45,839 bases of DNA from Amycolatopsis thailandensis (GTDB taxonomy: Bacteria; Actinomycetota; Actinomycetes; Mycobacteriales; Pseudonocardiaceae), in assembly GCF_002234405.1 (NCBI RefSeq), contig NZ_NMQT01000095.1:1-45839 (forward strand). The letters are read 5' to 3'. The first letter of the stretch is position 1; every line of letters begins with the position of its first letter. This document shows, one piece after another, positions 1 through 8,964 of this stretch. The position numbers were made by a program, and so were the translations under genes. The notes below the pieces were generated by a model. It had not been told where the DNA came from, did no database searches, and saw only the letters and a list, made by a program, of their open reading frames with translations.

Positions 1-17
1 GGGGCCTTCATGTACTT
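1..17 (-). repeat. Edge copy of the AAGTACATGAAGGCCCC repeat
   Basis: The first 17 bases are the exact reverse complement of AAGTACATGAAGGCCCC, which also occurs at 18548-18564 and at the right edge of the window. It lies just downstream of the nudC stop codon and is probably cut by the window edge, so its full extent is unknown. Its TGAAGGCC core is shared with the larger hairpins at 8901, 29082 and 38627. Confidence 0.7.
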
Positions 18-26
18 GAGCTGGGA

Positions 27-1040
27 CTAAACGCCGGCCCAGGCCGCCAGCATCACGCGCGCGATGGACGAGTTTCCCGGCAGCACCAGCTGCCGCGTGC
101 CGCCGGCGATCGGGGTCGGCACGGCGCCCTCGTTCCGCAGCTGGCTGTTCGCGAACGCGGCCCGCACCTCCGCCCGCGAAACCCAGAAGGCCTCTTCGAT
201 CTCGCCTTCCGCGGGAATCAGCGGAGCGGAGATGTCGGCTCGCGCGGTGAAACCGAGCATGATCGACCGCGGGAACGGCCACGGCTGGCTGCCGAGATAG
301 CGCACATCGCGCACGTCGACGCCGACCTCTTCGCGGATCTCCCGCTCGACACAGCCTTCGAGTGACTCTCCCGCCTCGACGAAACCGGCGAGGATCGAGT
401 ACCGGTCCGGCGGCCAGATCGGCTGCCGCGCCAGCAGGACGTGCTCGCCGTTGACACCCGCGTCGTCGTGCACGAGGCAGATCACCGCGGGGTCGGTGCG
501 CGGGTACTCCTCCCGGCCGCAGCCGGTGCACTTGCTCGCCCAGCCCAGCTGGACCAGCTCGGTCTCGCTCCCGCAACGCGTGCAGAACTTCGCCTGCCGA
601 CGCCAGTTCCGCAGCGCCTGCGCGGTGGTGAACAGCCCCGCCGACACGTCGTCGAGCAGGTCGCCGTAGCCGCGCAGGTCGACCCAGATCTCGCCTTCGT
701 GCCGCGGGACCGCTTCGACGACGCCCCAGCTGCCCGCCATTTCGACGGTCTCGGTCTCCCCCTCGGGGCGGCCGGGCAACGACCAGAAGTCGGTGCCCTG
801 CCACTCCCCCAGGAAGACCGCGTCGGCGGGCGGCTCGGTGCCGAAGTCCTGCGTCTTGCGGGTCGCGAGCGCGCCGGAACCCTCCACGACCGGGGTGCGC
901 GCGTCCTCGTCGAGCAGCACCACCCGGGCGTCGGCCCAGCGCGTGGCGAGCCTGTCCGGGTTGGTGCGCAAGGATTCCTGACGGTCCGCCATGGAGCGCG
1001 AAAGCGTCGGGAGCGCCCCCAACCCGAACGGCGTCTCCAT
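27..1040 (-). CDS. nudC: NAD(H) pyrophosphatase NudC (Nudix hydrolase)
   Basis: A 337-residue Nudix hydrolase of the NADH pyrophosphatase group, which cleaves NAD(H) to NMN(H) and AMP and in several bacteria also removes NAD caps from RNA. Visible features: a zinc ribbon (C153, C156, C171, C174), a Nudix box at about 219-241 with the REIREEVG core, and the NudC signature SQPWPFPRS at 251-259, which separates it from generic Nudix enzymes. The reading frame stays open upstream into the neighbouring peptidase gene. I chose the ATG at 1040 because it overlaps the upstream TGA by one base (TGATG), typical of translational coupling, and gives the usual family length. It is the last gene of the minus-strand run. 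Confidence 0.93.
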   Translation of the reverse strand: METPFGLGALPTLSRSMADRQESLRTNPDRLATRWADARVVLLDEDARTPVVEGSGALATRKTQDFGTEPPADAVFLGEWQGTDFWSLPGRPEGETETVEMAGSWGVVEAVPRHEGEIWVDLRGYGDLLDDVSAGLFTTAQALRNWRRQAKFCTRCGSETELVQLGWASKCTGCGREEYPRTDPAVICLVHDDAGVNGEHVLLARQPIWPPDRYSILAGFVEAGESLEGCVEREIREEVGVDVRDVRYLGSQPWPFPRSIMLGFTARADISAPLIPAEGEIEEAFWVSRAEVRAAFANSQLRNEGAVPTPIAGGTRQLVLPGNSSIARVMLAAWAGV

Positions 1041-2416
1041 CAAGCAGGCTCCCCGACGGTCACATCGCCCAGCGCCTTCAGCTTCGGCGCGAGGACTTCG
1101 GCGTCGCCGACGACGACACCGGTGAACCGCTTGGGCGCGAAGAACTCCAGCGCCGCGTTCGCCACGTCTTCGGCGGTGACCGCGGCCAGCCGCTCCGGAT
1201 GCCCGGCGAGCCATTCGGCGCCCAGTCCGGTCGCGGCGAGCGCGGCCAGCTGCGCGGCGAGACCCGCCTGCGAGGACGCGGCCGTGACCAGCGAACCGAT
1301 CGCGTACTGCCGCACCGACTCGACCTCTTCGGCGGTCGGCGGCACGAGACCGAGCCTGGCCAGTTCGTACCGCGTCTCCATCAGCGCGGCCGCGGTCGCG
1401 TCGGTCGCGGTGTCCGCGTCGACGTTCACCACGGCGGTCTGGTCGGTGAACTCGAATCCGGAGTGCGCGCTGTAGGTGTAACCCTTGTCCTCACGGATGT
1501 TCTCGACCAGCCGCGACGAGAAGTACCCGCCGTAGGCGAGGTTCGCCAGTTGCAGCGCGGCGTACCTCGGGTCGGTGCGGGACACGGTCTGCGCGGACAG
1601 CCGGATCTGCGACTGCACGGCGCCGGCCCGAGGCACCAGCAGGACGTTGCCGCCGGCGAGGTCGGGCAGCGCGGGCAGCCGGACGGCGGACCGGTCCGAG
1701 GCCCAGCCGCCGAGCGCCTTCTCCAGGTCGCCGATGACGGTCTGTGGGTCGATGTCGCCGACGAGCACCAGCACGGATCCCCGCGGCAGCACCGAGGCCT
1801 GGTGCAGCGCGCGCACCTGCTCCGGCGTCACGATCGCGACGTCTTCGGCCTGCGGCACCTCGCGCACGGCGGGGTGGTTCCCGTAGCGGTGCTTCTGCAG
1901 CGCCTCGCGGGCGATCGTCCGCGGCTGCGTGCGGGAGACGGCGATCCGCTCGATGAGGCGCTCGCGTTCCCGCTCGACCTCGGCGTCCGCGTACGACGCG
2001 CCGGTCAGCGCGTCGGCCAGGACGTCGAGCATCGTCGGCAGGCCGTCGGCCAGGGAGGTACCGGTGATGGCCAGGCGCTCCGGGTCGACGCCGGACGCGA
2101 GGTCACCGCCGATCAGCGCCAGATCCGCGTCGATCTCGATGCGGTCGCGGCGGGCGGTGCCGGTCAGCAGGGTCTCGGCCAGCACCTCGGCCGTCGCCGG
2201 GTGCAGCTTGTCGTCGCCGGCGAACGGGATCCACACCCGCATCTCGACCAGCGGCACGGTGGGCTTGCGGACGGCGAGCACCCGCAGCCCGTTGCTCAGC
2301 GTGGTGTCCACATGGGACAGGTCGGCGGCGGCGCGCTGCGTCCCCAGCGACGGGACCGGACGCGGCCCGGCGGCGGTGCGGCCGATCTCTTCGGCGGTGC
2401 GGTGCGGTGCGCTCAC
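1040..2416 (-). CDS. M16 family peptidase-like protein, zinc site missing
   Basis: A 458-residue insulinase/processing-peptidase (M16) homologue. The N-terminal half contains the usual NGLRVLAVRKPTVPLVEMR strand pattern, but where an active M16 enzyme has HxxEH this protein reads AEVLAETLL, so the zinc ligands are absent. In two-subunit M16 enzymes one chain is catalytic and the other, lacking zinc, shapes the chamber; this gene directly follows the catalytic chain (GTGA overlap at 2413-2416), so I infer a heterodimer. A conserved C-terminal M16 region with FSSRLVENIREDKGYTYS supports the family. It overlaps nudC by one base. GTG start. Confidence 0.9.
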   Translation of the reverse strand: MSAPHRTAEEIGRTAAGPRPVPSLGTQRAAADLSHVDTTLSNGLRVLAVRKPTVPLVEMRVWIPFAGDDKLHPATAEVLAETLLTGTARRDRIEIDADLALIGGDLASGVDPERLAITGTSLADGLPTMLDVLADALTGASYADAEVERERERLIERIAVSRTQPRTIAREALQKHRYGNHPAVREVPQAEDVAIVTPEQVRALHQASVLPRGSVLVLVGDIDPQTVIGDLEKALGGWASDRSAVRLPALPDLAGGNVLLVPRAGAVQSQIRLSAQTVSRTDPRYAALQLANLAYGGYFSSRLVENIREDKGYTYSAHSGFEFTDQTAVVNVDADTATDATAAALMETRYELARLGLVPPTAEEVESVRQYAIGSLVTAASSQAGLAAQLAALAATGLGAEWLAGHPERLAAVTAEDVANAALEFFAPKRFTGVVVGDAEVLAPKLKALGDVTVGEPA

Positions 2417-3726
2417 TGCTCGGTGCCTTCCTGGTCTGAAGATCCACTAGCTCCATTGCCGGGGCGGACGACGAGCACGGCCCGCGAGTCCGGCCGCAGC
2501 GCCTTCGCCGCCGCCGAAACGGCTTCCGCGGTGACGCCCGACATCTTCTCGGCGAGCCGGTACACCAGCGACGCGTCGCCGTACAGCAGCTCGAACGAGC
2601 CGAGGGCCAGCGTGCGGGACACCAGCTTGTCGTGCTCGGAGTGCAGGCTCGCGGCCCAGCGCGCGGTGACCTTCTTCAGTTCCTGGTCCTCCGGCGGCGT
2701 GGCCGCCAGCTTCTCCAGTTCCTCGTCCAGCGCGGCGAGGACCTGTTCGGTGCTCACCTCGTGCGGGTGGATCGCGGTGATGGTGAACGTGTCCGGGTCG
2801 CGGGCCTCGAACGGGCCGAACAGCCCGGCGCCCGCGCCGATGTCGACGACCAGCGGCTCGCGGTGCACCAGGCGCTGCTGGAGCCGGGAGCCGTCTCCGT
2901 CGGTCAGCACTCCGGCGAGCACGAGGTTGGCCAGGTAGGCGTCGAGATCGTTGATCGGGTCCGGCATGCGGTAGCCGACGCCGACCGCGGGCAGCGGGGC
3001 GTGCGGGTCGATCTGCTCGCCGCGCAGCTCGCCCTCGGGGGCGGGCTCGGCGAACGAGGGGCGCTCGGGCGCGGGCCGGTGCGGCACGTCGCCGAAGTGC
3101 TTCTCGATCAGCTCGCGGGCCTGCTCGACGGTGAAGTCACCGGCGACGGTCAGCACCGCGTTCGCGGGCGAGTAGTAGGTGTCGAAGAAGGCCGCGCAGT
3201 CGTCGAGGGTGGCCTGTTCGAGGTCCTCGAAACCGCCGTATCCGTTGTGCGCGTTGGGGAACGTGGAGTACAGCACCGGCGGGAGGGTGATCCACGGGAA
3301 CCCGCCGTACGGCCGGTTCAGCACGTTGAGGCGGATCTCCTCCTTGACCACGTCGATCTGGTTGGCCAGGTTCTCCTGCGTCAGCTTCGGCGCCCGCATC
3401 CTGTCCGCTTCGAGGAACAGGGCGCGCTCGAGAGCCGCGGCGGGGAGTACCTCGAAGTAGTCCGTGTAGTCCGGATGGGTGGAGCCGTTGAAGCTGCCAC
3501 CACTCGACTGGACGTACCGGAAGTGCGCGAGCTTCTCCAGGCTCTCGCTCCCCTGGAACATCAAATGCTCGAAGAGGTGCGCGAAACCGGTGCGCCCTTC
3601 GGGCTCGGAACGGAAGCCCACGTCGTAGTGGACGCTGACACCCACCACCGGAGCGGTCGCGTCGGGCGCGAGCACCACGCGCAGACCGTTGTCGAGGGTG
3701 AATCGGACAAGCTCGGGATCGGCCAT
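2413..3726 (-). CDS. M16 family zinc metallopeptidase, catalytic chain
   Basis: A 437-residue peptidase of the insulinase family. The inverted zinc motif HLFEH is present near residue 50, and a candidate third ligand (Glu in LFLEADRM) lies about 70 residues further on, so it should be active. No signal peptide is visible, suggesting a cytoplasmic enzyme. I prefer the ATG at 3726, which follows a GGTGG element with a 5-base spacer; a GTG nine bases upstream (3735) is an alternative. It is followed without a gap by the inactive M16 homologue, so the two are probably made in equal amounts and assemble. The gene begins about 20 bases after the second DUF2207 gene. Confidence 0.93.
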   Translation of the reverse strand: MADPELVRFTLDNGLRVVLAPDATAPVVGVSVHYDVGFRSEPEGRTGFAHLFEHLMFQGSESLEKLAHFRYVQSSGGSFNGSTHPDYTDYFEVLPAAALERALFLEADRMRAPKLTQENLANQIDVVKEEIRLNVLNRPYGGFPWITLPPVLYSTFPNAHNGYGGFEDLEQATLDDCAAFFDTYYSPANAVLTVAGDFTVEQARELIEKHFGDVPHRPAPERPSFAEPAPEGELRGEQIDPHAPLPAVGVGYRMPDPINDLDAYLANLVLAGVLTDGDGSRLQQRLVHREPLVVDIGAGAGLFGPFEARDPDTFTITAIHPHEVSTEQVLAALDEELEKLAATPPEDQELKKVTARWAASLHSEHDKLVSRTLALGSFELLYGDASLVYRLAEKMSGVTAEAVSAAAKALRPDSRAVLVVRPGNGASGSSDQEGTEQ

Positions 3727-3747
3727 GCGCACCACCCTACGGGCTAG

Positions 3748-5353
3748 TCAGGCCTCCAGGCGACGGCCCTGGCGGGTCGCGGCGAAGGTTCCCACTAGTG
3801 CGGCGGTGAACTCGCTCACCCGCGCGAACTCCACCTCTTCGGCGGTTTCCTTGCCGTACCAGTAGATCTTGGGCGGCCCCTTGAGCGCGGCGAATCCGGC
3901 GACCCACGGTTCTTGTTCGCCGAGAGCGAGCGCGTAGGGCAGGGCCCGCGACAGGAGGACCTCGCGTTCGAGCTTCGGGACGGCCGAGGCCTTGGTCGCC
4001 AGCAGCGCGTCGCGGACGCCGAGCAGCCGCCGGTGCAGCGTGACGCCGGCGCCGGTGCGCACCGGCAGCCACCGGGCGGCGCCGGCGAGTACGGCGCCGG
4101 CGGCGATGACGATCAGTCCGAGCTGGGCATACCCGACCGTCAACGCCAGCAGGATGGTGAGGAACAAACCGTAGAAGCAGATCCGCAGGCCGACGCGAGT
4201 GAGCTTGCCGGGCAGCCGCGAGTACCAGCCGCGTTCGACCACGCTGTCGTCCAGCGCGGCCCGCACCGATTCGATCCCGATCCGCTCGGCCTGGATCTCC
4301 GACAGCAGCACCGACTCCCGCTCGTCCGGCAGCAGGGCGTCGAACACCGCACGTTCGAAGACGGTCAGCTGTTCGTCCGGCGGGTTGCGGCGGACGAGCC
4401 GCCAGCCGGTCAGCTCGCCGGGCTCCTCGCTCACCCACAGGTAGTTCCGGACCGCGAGGTCGACCACGGTCGCGGCGAGGTCGACGGCGTCGGCACGCCC
4501 CGACAGGACGGTGCCGACCTGTCCCGGCAGCACGCCGTCGGGTGACGCGAACGCGGCCTTGTCGTCCTTCCCGGTGAGCAGCCGGACCGGGAGCGCGCCG
4601 CCGGGGTGCTTGTCCCGCCTTCGCAGCAGCGCGAGTGCGACGGCGGCGGCGACCAGCGCGAGCGCGAAGCCGCCCCAGGCCCAGCCGACCGGAGCGGTGA
4701 GCACGAAGGCGCCGGCGAACGTCTTCGACGGCTCCAGTCGCGCGTTCGCCGGGACGGTCCCGCCGGGCAGCTCGACCGAGATCTCCATCCGCTGCCCGGC
4801 CGCGAGGTTCTGCTGGCTGAACCGGGTCAGCCCGGAGTGCGCGATCTGGGCTGTCCCGCAGTGCGCGCGCGATCCTTCGGGACCGGCGTAGCAGGTGACC
4901 GCGTTCGGGATGGACGGCGCGGCGAAGCTCGCGCGCACGAGTTCGAGCCTGCTGTCCCAGCCGCCCGCGAGCTGCCAGGCGACCCGAGTCAGGCCATCGG
5001 CTTCGGAAACCGCACCGTCCACTGTGTACCGGACGATCGAGGTGCCGCCCTTGAGTTTGACGGTGAACTCGTCGTCGGTCAGCTCGGAACCGCCCGCGCC
5101 CTCGATGACGACATCACGGATGCCGATGATCCGGTCGCGATCGCGCGGGGCCGCCGTGCGGAGCGGGATCCGGCGCGTCATCGACCCCTCGCTCGGCACG
5201 GACACCGCCTCGACGACCGACAGCGCGCCGTCGCGTTCCACCTTGAGCGAGATCTCCGCGCTGTTCGGCAGCGACGGCAGTTGTGGCTCTCCCTGCGCTC
5301 CCGCCGGTGCCGCGCCCAGCACCAGCAGGAGGACCACCAGCGGGAAAACGCAT
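3748..5353 (-). CDS. DUF2207 membrane protein, copy B (apparent frameshift in signal peptide)
   Basis: Homologue of the upstream DUF2207 gene: an N-terminal extracellular beta-rich domain from KVERDGALSVVEAVSVPS, a membrane segment, then a cytoplasmic part with ASPDGVLPGQVGTVLSGRAD and two further membrane segments. Function unknown. The only well-formed start is the ATG at 5353-5351, with AGAGGA five bases upstream, but it is one base out of frame with the rest. Reading the TTTT tract at 5345-5348 as three T restores a textbook signal peptide (MRFPLVVLLLVLGAAPAGAQ). Either the sequence has an indel error, the gene is truly frameshifted, or an unusual start such as the ATT further upstream is used. 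The body is intact to the stop. Confidence 0.75.
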
Positions 5354-5356
5354 TTA

Positions 5357-5404
5357 GTCCTCTGAATGCGGTACTTGCGCGGGCAACTACCGCATCCAGA
5401 GGAC
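5357..5404. repeat. Palindromic repeat covering the Shine-Dalgarno of DUF2207 copy B
   Basis: Two 17-bp arms (5357-5373 and 5388-5404, one G-U-compatible mismatch) enclose a 14-base loop that holds a further TTGC/GCAA stem. It fills most of the 69-bp gap between the two DUF2207 genes. On the minus strand the arm nearest the start codon contains AGAGGA, so the ribosome-binding site would be paired in the mRNA hairpin. An alternative pairing, CGCATT with AATGCG, would involve the start codon itself. Confidence 0.8.
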
Positions 5405-5422
5405 GAATTGCGAGTGTTCACG

Positions 5423-7198
5423 TCAGGCGGGGACCGGTTCCGGGCGGATCGAGCGCAGGTGCCCGGATTCGGCGAGCAGGCCGTCCAAAGCGGACAGGAA
5501 CGACGGCAGGTGCGCGGCGAACCGGCGCAGATCCCGGTCGCCTTCGAGGCCGCCGAACCAGTACAGCCCGGCCGAACCGTCCGCCGACGGGTCGAGCCCC
5601 TCGAAGGTCCGGAGCCAGTGTTCGGTGTCGCCGAGGACGATGGCGTACGGCAGCGACCGGGAGAACACCATTTCCCGGTCCGCCGGCGGAATGGCGTCGA
5701 CCTTGACGGTGTGCAGGTATTCGAGCAGCCCGCGCACCTGGCCGACCAGCCGCCTGCCGCGCGAGGTGCGCGGCGGCACCCACGAGGCACCCAGCAGCGT
5801 GGCGACCCCGGCGAGCGCGACCGCGACGCCGAGCAGCGCGTGCCCGGCGGTGAACGTCAGGACCGCGGTGCCCACGAGGCCGAGCGCGACCAGGCCGATG
5901 CCCACCAGGGTCAGCTTGCTCTTGCCCTTGTCCGGGCGGCGGGAGAACCAGCCCTTGCGCACCACGTCGGCGTACATCGCCTCACCGGCGACACGGAGAT
6001 CGACGGTGCCGCGGCCGCGGAGTTCCGACAGCAGCACGGAATCGGTGCCCTCGGGGAGGATCGCGGTGTAGATCTCGCGTTCGAAGGCGACGAGATGCTC
6101 GTCCGGCGCGTTGCGGCGGGCGATCTGCCAGTCGACGGTCCCGGCGCCCCGGACCTCGGAGATCCACAGGTAGTTGCGGACCGCGAGGTCGACCACCGTG
6201 CCGCTGACGTCCACGACGTCGACCGTGCCGTCGACGACCGTGCCGACCTGGCCGGGCAGGACGCCGTCGGGCGAGGCGAAGGAGACCCTGCCACCCTCGC
6301 GCATGAGGACGTCGACCGGTCCGGCACCGGCGGTGAGCGCGCCCTTGTCGCGACGGCGCAGGAGCACGACGGCCAGCGCGCCGAGGATCAGGAACAGCGC
6401 CAGCGCCCCGAAACCGATGCCGGCGAGGGTCGTGAGGGCGAACGCGCCGCCGACCGAGGCGATCTGCTCGAACCTCGCGTTCGCGGGCACGGTGCCCGCC
6501 GGGAGTCCGACGGCGAGGTCGACCCGCTCGCCCGCCGCGAGCTTGTCCTGCTCGATGCGGACGACGCCACTGTGGTCGGTCTCCGCGAGCGAGCACTGCC
6601 TGTCCGAACCGAGCGGCCCGGCGAAACAGTCCACTGTGGGCATTTCGCGCGTCGGCGCGCTGAACGAAGCGGACACCCGGGACAGTTCGCCGTCCCAGCC
6701 GCTCGCGACCTGCCAGCGCACCTGCTGCGCGCCGTTGACGTCCGCGACCGCCCCATCCACTTTGTACTTGAGGGTGGACGCGCCGCCGTCGAAAGTGGCG
6801 ACCAGCTGTTCGCCGTTCGACTCGGTCTTGCCCGCGCCCTCGACCGAGACGTCACGGACCCCGTAGACGCGATCCTGCTCTTCACCGGCGGGAACCTTCA
6901 ACGGGATCCGGCGCACCAGGTGCTGTCCACCCGGGACGGTCACCTGCTCGGCGATCGACACCGAACCGTCGCGTTCCACCTTCACCGCGATGTTCGCGGA
7001 CGCGCCGCTCGGTGGCTGGAGCAGCCCGAGCTGCTCGCGCGCGCCGAGTGGCGGCGGCTTCGGCAACTGCGGCGCGTTCGTCAGCGAAGGGCCCGCTTCG
7101 GGCGCCTCAGGCACATTCGTCTCCGACGGCGGGGCCATCAAGGCCGAGCTCGCCGCGACGGCCACGACCGCCGTCCCCCATTTCGTCAACACAGCCAC
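5423..7198 (-). CDS. DUF2207 membrane protein, copy A
   Basis: 591 residues, GTG start. An N-terminal hydrophobic segment is followed by a Pro-rich linker, a DUF2207-type domain beginning KVERDGSVSIAEQVTV, a membrane segment near residues 255-275, a cytoplasmic region with ASPDGVLPGQVGTV and DLAVRNYLWISE, and a second membrane pair near 440-485. DUF2207 proteins are predicted membrane proteins with no assigned biochemical role. It is a clear paralogue of the next gene downstream; the shared blocks around ASPDGVLPGQVGTV and DLAVRNYLW indicate tandem duplication. First gene of the minus-strand run; diverges from the zinc metallopeptidase gene at 7293. Confidence 0.88.
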   Translation of the reverse strand: MAVLTKWGTAVVAVAASSALMAPPSETNVPEAPEAGPSLTNAPQLPKPPPLGAREQLGLLQPPSGASANIAVKVERDGSVSIAEQVTVPGGQHLVRRIPLKVPAGEEQDRVYGVRDVSVEGAGKTESNGEQLVATFDGGASTLKYKVDGAVADVNGAQQVRWQVASGWDGELSRVSASFSAPTREMPTVDCFAGPLGSDRQCSLAETDHSGVVRIEQDKLAAGERVDLAVGLPAGTVPANARFEQIASVGGAFALTTLAGIGFGALALFLILGALAVVLLRRRDKGALTAGAGPVDVLMREGGRVSFASPDGVLPGQVGTVVDGTVDVVDVSGTVVDLAVRNYLWISEVRGAGTVDWQIARRNAPDEHLVAFEREIYTAILPEGTDSVLLSELRGRGTVDLRVAGEAMYADVVRKGWFSRRPDKGKSKLTLVGIGLVALGLVGTAVLTFTAGHALLGVAVALAGVATLLGASWVPPRTSRGRRLVGQVRGLLEYLHTVKVDAIPPADREMVFSRSLPYAIVLGDTEHWLRTFEGLDPSADGSAGLYWFGGLEGDRDLRRFAAHLPSFLSALDGLLAESGHLRSIRPEPVPA

Positions 7199-7218
7199 AC
7201 ACTCTAGGCCAGCCGATC

Positions 7219-7226
7219 TATGCTGA
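7219..7226 (+). promoter_or_regulatory. TATGCTGA element, probable -10 region
   Basis: TATGCTGA lies 74 bases before the metallopeptidase start, and the same octamer lies 60 bases before the start of its paralogue at 17458. TATGCT fits an actinobacterial TANNNT -10 hexamer. I see no convincing -35 at either site. The shared element suggests the two genes kept a common promoter. Confidence 0.4.
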
Positions 7227-7292
7227 CCGCCGAAACGCCGAATCCGCTACCTGGGCGAACGGCGTTGCCGAACCGCATGGGGGATCCACTCG

Positions 7293-8819
7293 ATGAACCA
7301 GCAGCCGCCCGGCCCGCCTGATCCGCGGCGCCGGCCGACTCCGCCACCTCCGGGGCAACCGCGACCACCGGGGCCACCGCGACCGCCGCAGGGCGGCCGT
7401 CCACTCCCGCCTCCGGGGGCGCGTCCGCTGCCGCCGCGTGGCGGTCCGCCGGTGCCGCCGCCGAACCGGCCGGGCCCCGGTGGCCAGCCGCCGCCCGGCC
7501 GTCCCGGACAGCCGGGTCACCAGCCGCCGGGCGCGGGACGTCCGCCGATCTCGCCGCCGCCTGTCCCAGGGCCGCCTGTCTCACAGCCGCCTGTCTCACA
7601 GCCGACGCCGATCCCGCCGCCGTTCCGGCCGGGTCCGCCGACCGGTGGGATGCCGCTGCCCCCGCCGGGCGCGGCCCCGTTGCCGCCGCCGCAGTTCGGC
7701 GCACCGGTCCCGTTCCAGCCCGGTGCCGTCGGTCCGCCGCAGCTTCCTTACGGTCCGCGTTTCGCGCAGCCCGCTTTCGCTTCATATGGGGGCTATGGCG
7801 CGAAGAAGTCGAACGGCGGCGTCATCGCCGCGGTCGCGATCGTGGCCGTGATGGCGGTGCTCGGCGGGCTGCTCATGGTGATCACCATCGCCAACGGCGG
7901 CTCGAAACACGTGGCGGACGCCGGATACTCGAGCTATTCGTCGTACCCGACGACGTCGTCCTCTTCGGACTACACGACGACCTCGTCCAGCGACACGTCG
8001 ACGACGACCACCGGCCGTTCGCGCGATTCGACAGCCTCGCGGGAGACGTCGGCGGGCTCGACCCGCGAGACGTCGGCGAGCCGGGCACCCTCCGGCCCGC
8101 GGCCGCAGCACAAGCTCGCGGACAATCCGCTGTGGCTGGACAACAAGGTCGGCCTGCCGAACCAGGCGTGCAACCTCTCGCGCTGGGCGACCAACCCGGA
8201 CGCGTCGGCCGCGTTCTTCGAAAGCGCGCGGCCCTGTTTGGACAGTGTCTGGCAGCAGGTCATGAACTACACGCAGCTGCCGTTCCGGGTCCCGACCGTG
8301 AAGTACCCGTCCGGCAAGAACTGGTCGAGTCCGTGCGGCGACGCCAGCGGCGGCACGGTGGCGGCGTTCTACTGCTCGCAGAACGAGACGCTCTACATGC
8401 CGTACGAAGGCCTTCAGCCCAACCAGTACGGCAACCGGCCCGGGGTCTATCTGGCCGTCTTCGCCCACGAGTACGCGCACCACATCCAGGCGCTTTCCGG
8501 TATCTCGGAGGCCTACTGGGACGCCCGGTACGAAGCGGGCATCGACTCGGCCGCGGGTCTGGAGATGTCGCGGCGCAACGAACTCTCGGCGCAGTGCCTG
8601 TCCGGGACGTTCCTCGGTTCGACGGTGGGCCGCGGCGGCTCGGTCGACCAGGCGATGTACCGCGACGCCTGGCAGACCCAGGACCGCGGCGACCACAACG
8701 GCGGCCCGCGCGACCACGGCTCCGACGCGCACGCGGTCTCGTGGTGGCAGCACGGCGCGCAGAAGAACCGGATGTTCGAGTGCAACACGTGGGCGGCTAA
8801 GTCCTCCGACGTGTCCTGA
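7293..8819 (+). CDS. Membrane-anchored neutral zinc metallopeptidase, copy 1
   Basis: 508 residues. About 170 N-terminal residues are extremely Pro/Gly-rich and cytoplasmic (includes a 15-bp tandem duplication at 7571-7600 coding PPVSQ twice). A single membrane segment (about 177-197) is followed by a Ser/Thr-rich linker and an extracellular domain of the putative neutral zinc metallopeptidase family (YpfJ-like). The zinc motif HEYAHH starts at H392, and the family pattern RRNELSAQCLSG follows about 40 residues later. Substrate unknown. ATG at 7293 preceded by GGGGGA with an 8-base spacer. A shorter-linker paralogue lies at 17458. Confidence 0.92.
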   Translation: MNQQPPGPPDPRRRPTPPPPGQPRPPGPPRPPQGGRPLPPPGARPLPPRGGPPVPPPNRPGPGGQPPPGRPGQPGHQPPGAGRPPISPPPVPGPPVSQPPVSQPTPIPPPFRPGPPTGGMPLPPPGAAPLPPPQFGAPVPFQPGAVGPPQLPYGPRFAQPAFASYGGYGAKKSNGGVIAAVAIVAVMAVLGGLLMVITIANGGSKHVADAGYSSYSSYPTTSSSSDYTTTSSSDTSTTTTGRSRDSTASRETSAGSTRETSASRAPSGPRPQHKLADNPLWLDNKVGLPNQACNLSRWATNPDASAAFFESARPCLDSVWQQVMNYTQLPFRVPTVKYPSGKNWSSPCGDASGGTVAAFYCSQNETLYMPYEGLQPNQYGNRPGVYLAVFAHEYAHHIQALSGISEAYWDARYEAGIDSAAGLEMSRRNELSAQCLSGTFLGSTVGRGGSVDQAMYRDAWQTQDRGDHNGGPRDHGSDAHAVSWWQHGAQKNRMFECNTWAAKSSDVS

Positions 8820-8896
8820 TGCTGCCCGCTGGCGCTACCCCGCTACCGCTGCTTCGCTGCCGCTGGCGCTACTTCGCTGCCGCTCTGCCGCTGCCG
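8820..8896. repeat. Low-complexity CCGCTGGCGCTAC-like tract
   Basis: A degenerate run built from GCTGCCGCT and GGCGCTAC units sits between the metallopeptidase stop codon and the hairpin at 8901. It has no convincing open frame of its own. Confidence 0.5.
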
Positions 8897-8900
8897 CAAG

Positions 8901-8953
8901 TCCGTGAAGGCCTCCTTCCCTACTCTCAAGGTAGGGAAGGAGGCCTTCACGGA
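8901..8953. terminator. Perfect 23-bp hairpin, bidirectional terminator-like repeat
   Basis: Arms 8901-8923 and 8931-8953 are exact reverse complements around the 7-base loop TCTCAAG. It stands between two converging genes (metallopeptidase and RDD), the expected place for a shared terminator, although no T-run follows. The outer stem TCCGTGAAGGCCTCCTT is shared with the hairpins at 29082 and 38627. Confidence 0.75.
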
Positions 8954-8964
8954 ACGGCGGTTCG

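Noticed and set aside
1199..2938. Long plus-strand open frame (579 codons) and similar long frames at 441-1475, 2632-3747, 5366-7207 and 33121-35673
   Set aside because: All lie antisense to genes with clear family motifs and have Arg/Gly/Ala-rich, motif-free translations, as expected for complementary frames of high-GC coding DNA.
5114..5353. 79-codon frame starting at the good ATG 5353
   Set aside because: Its product is Gly/Arg/Ala-rich without any motif; the signal-peptide frame one base away explains the start better.
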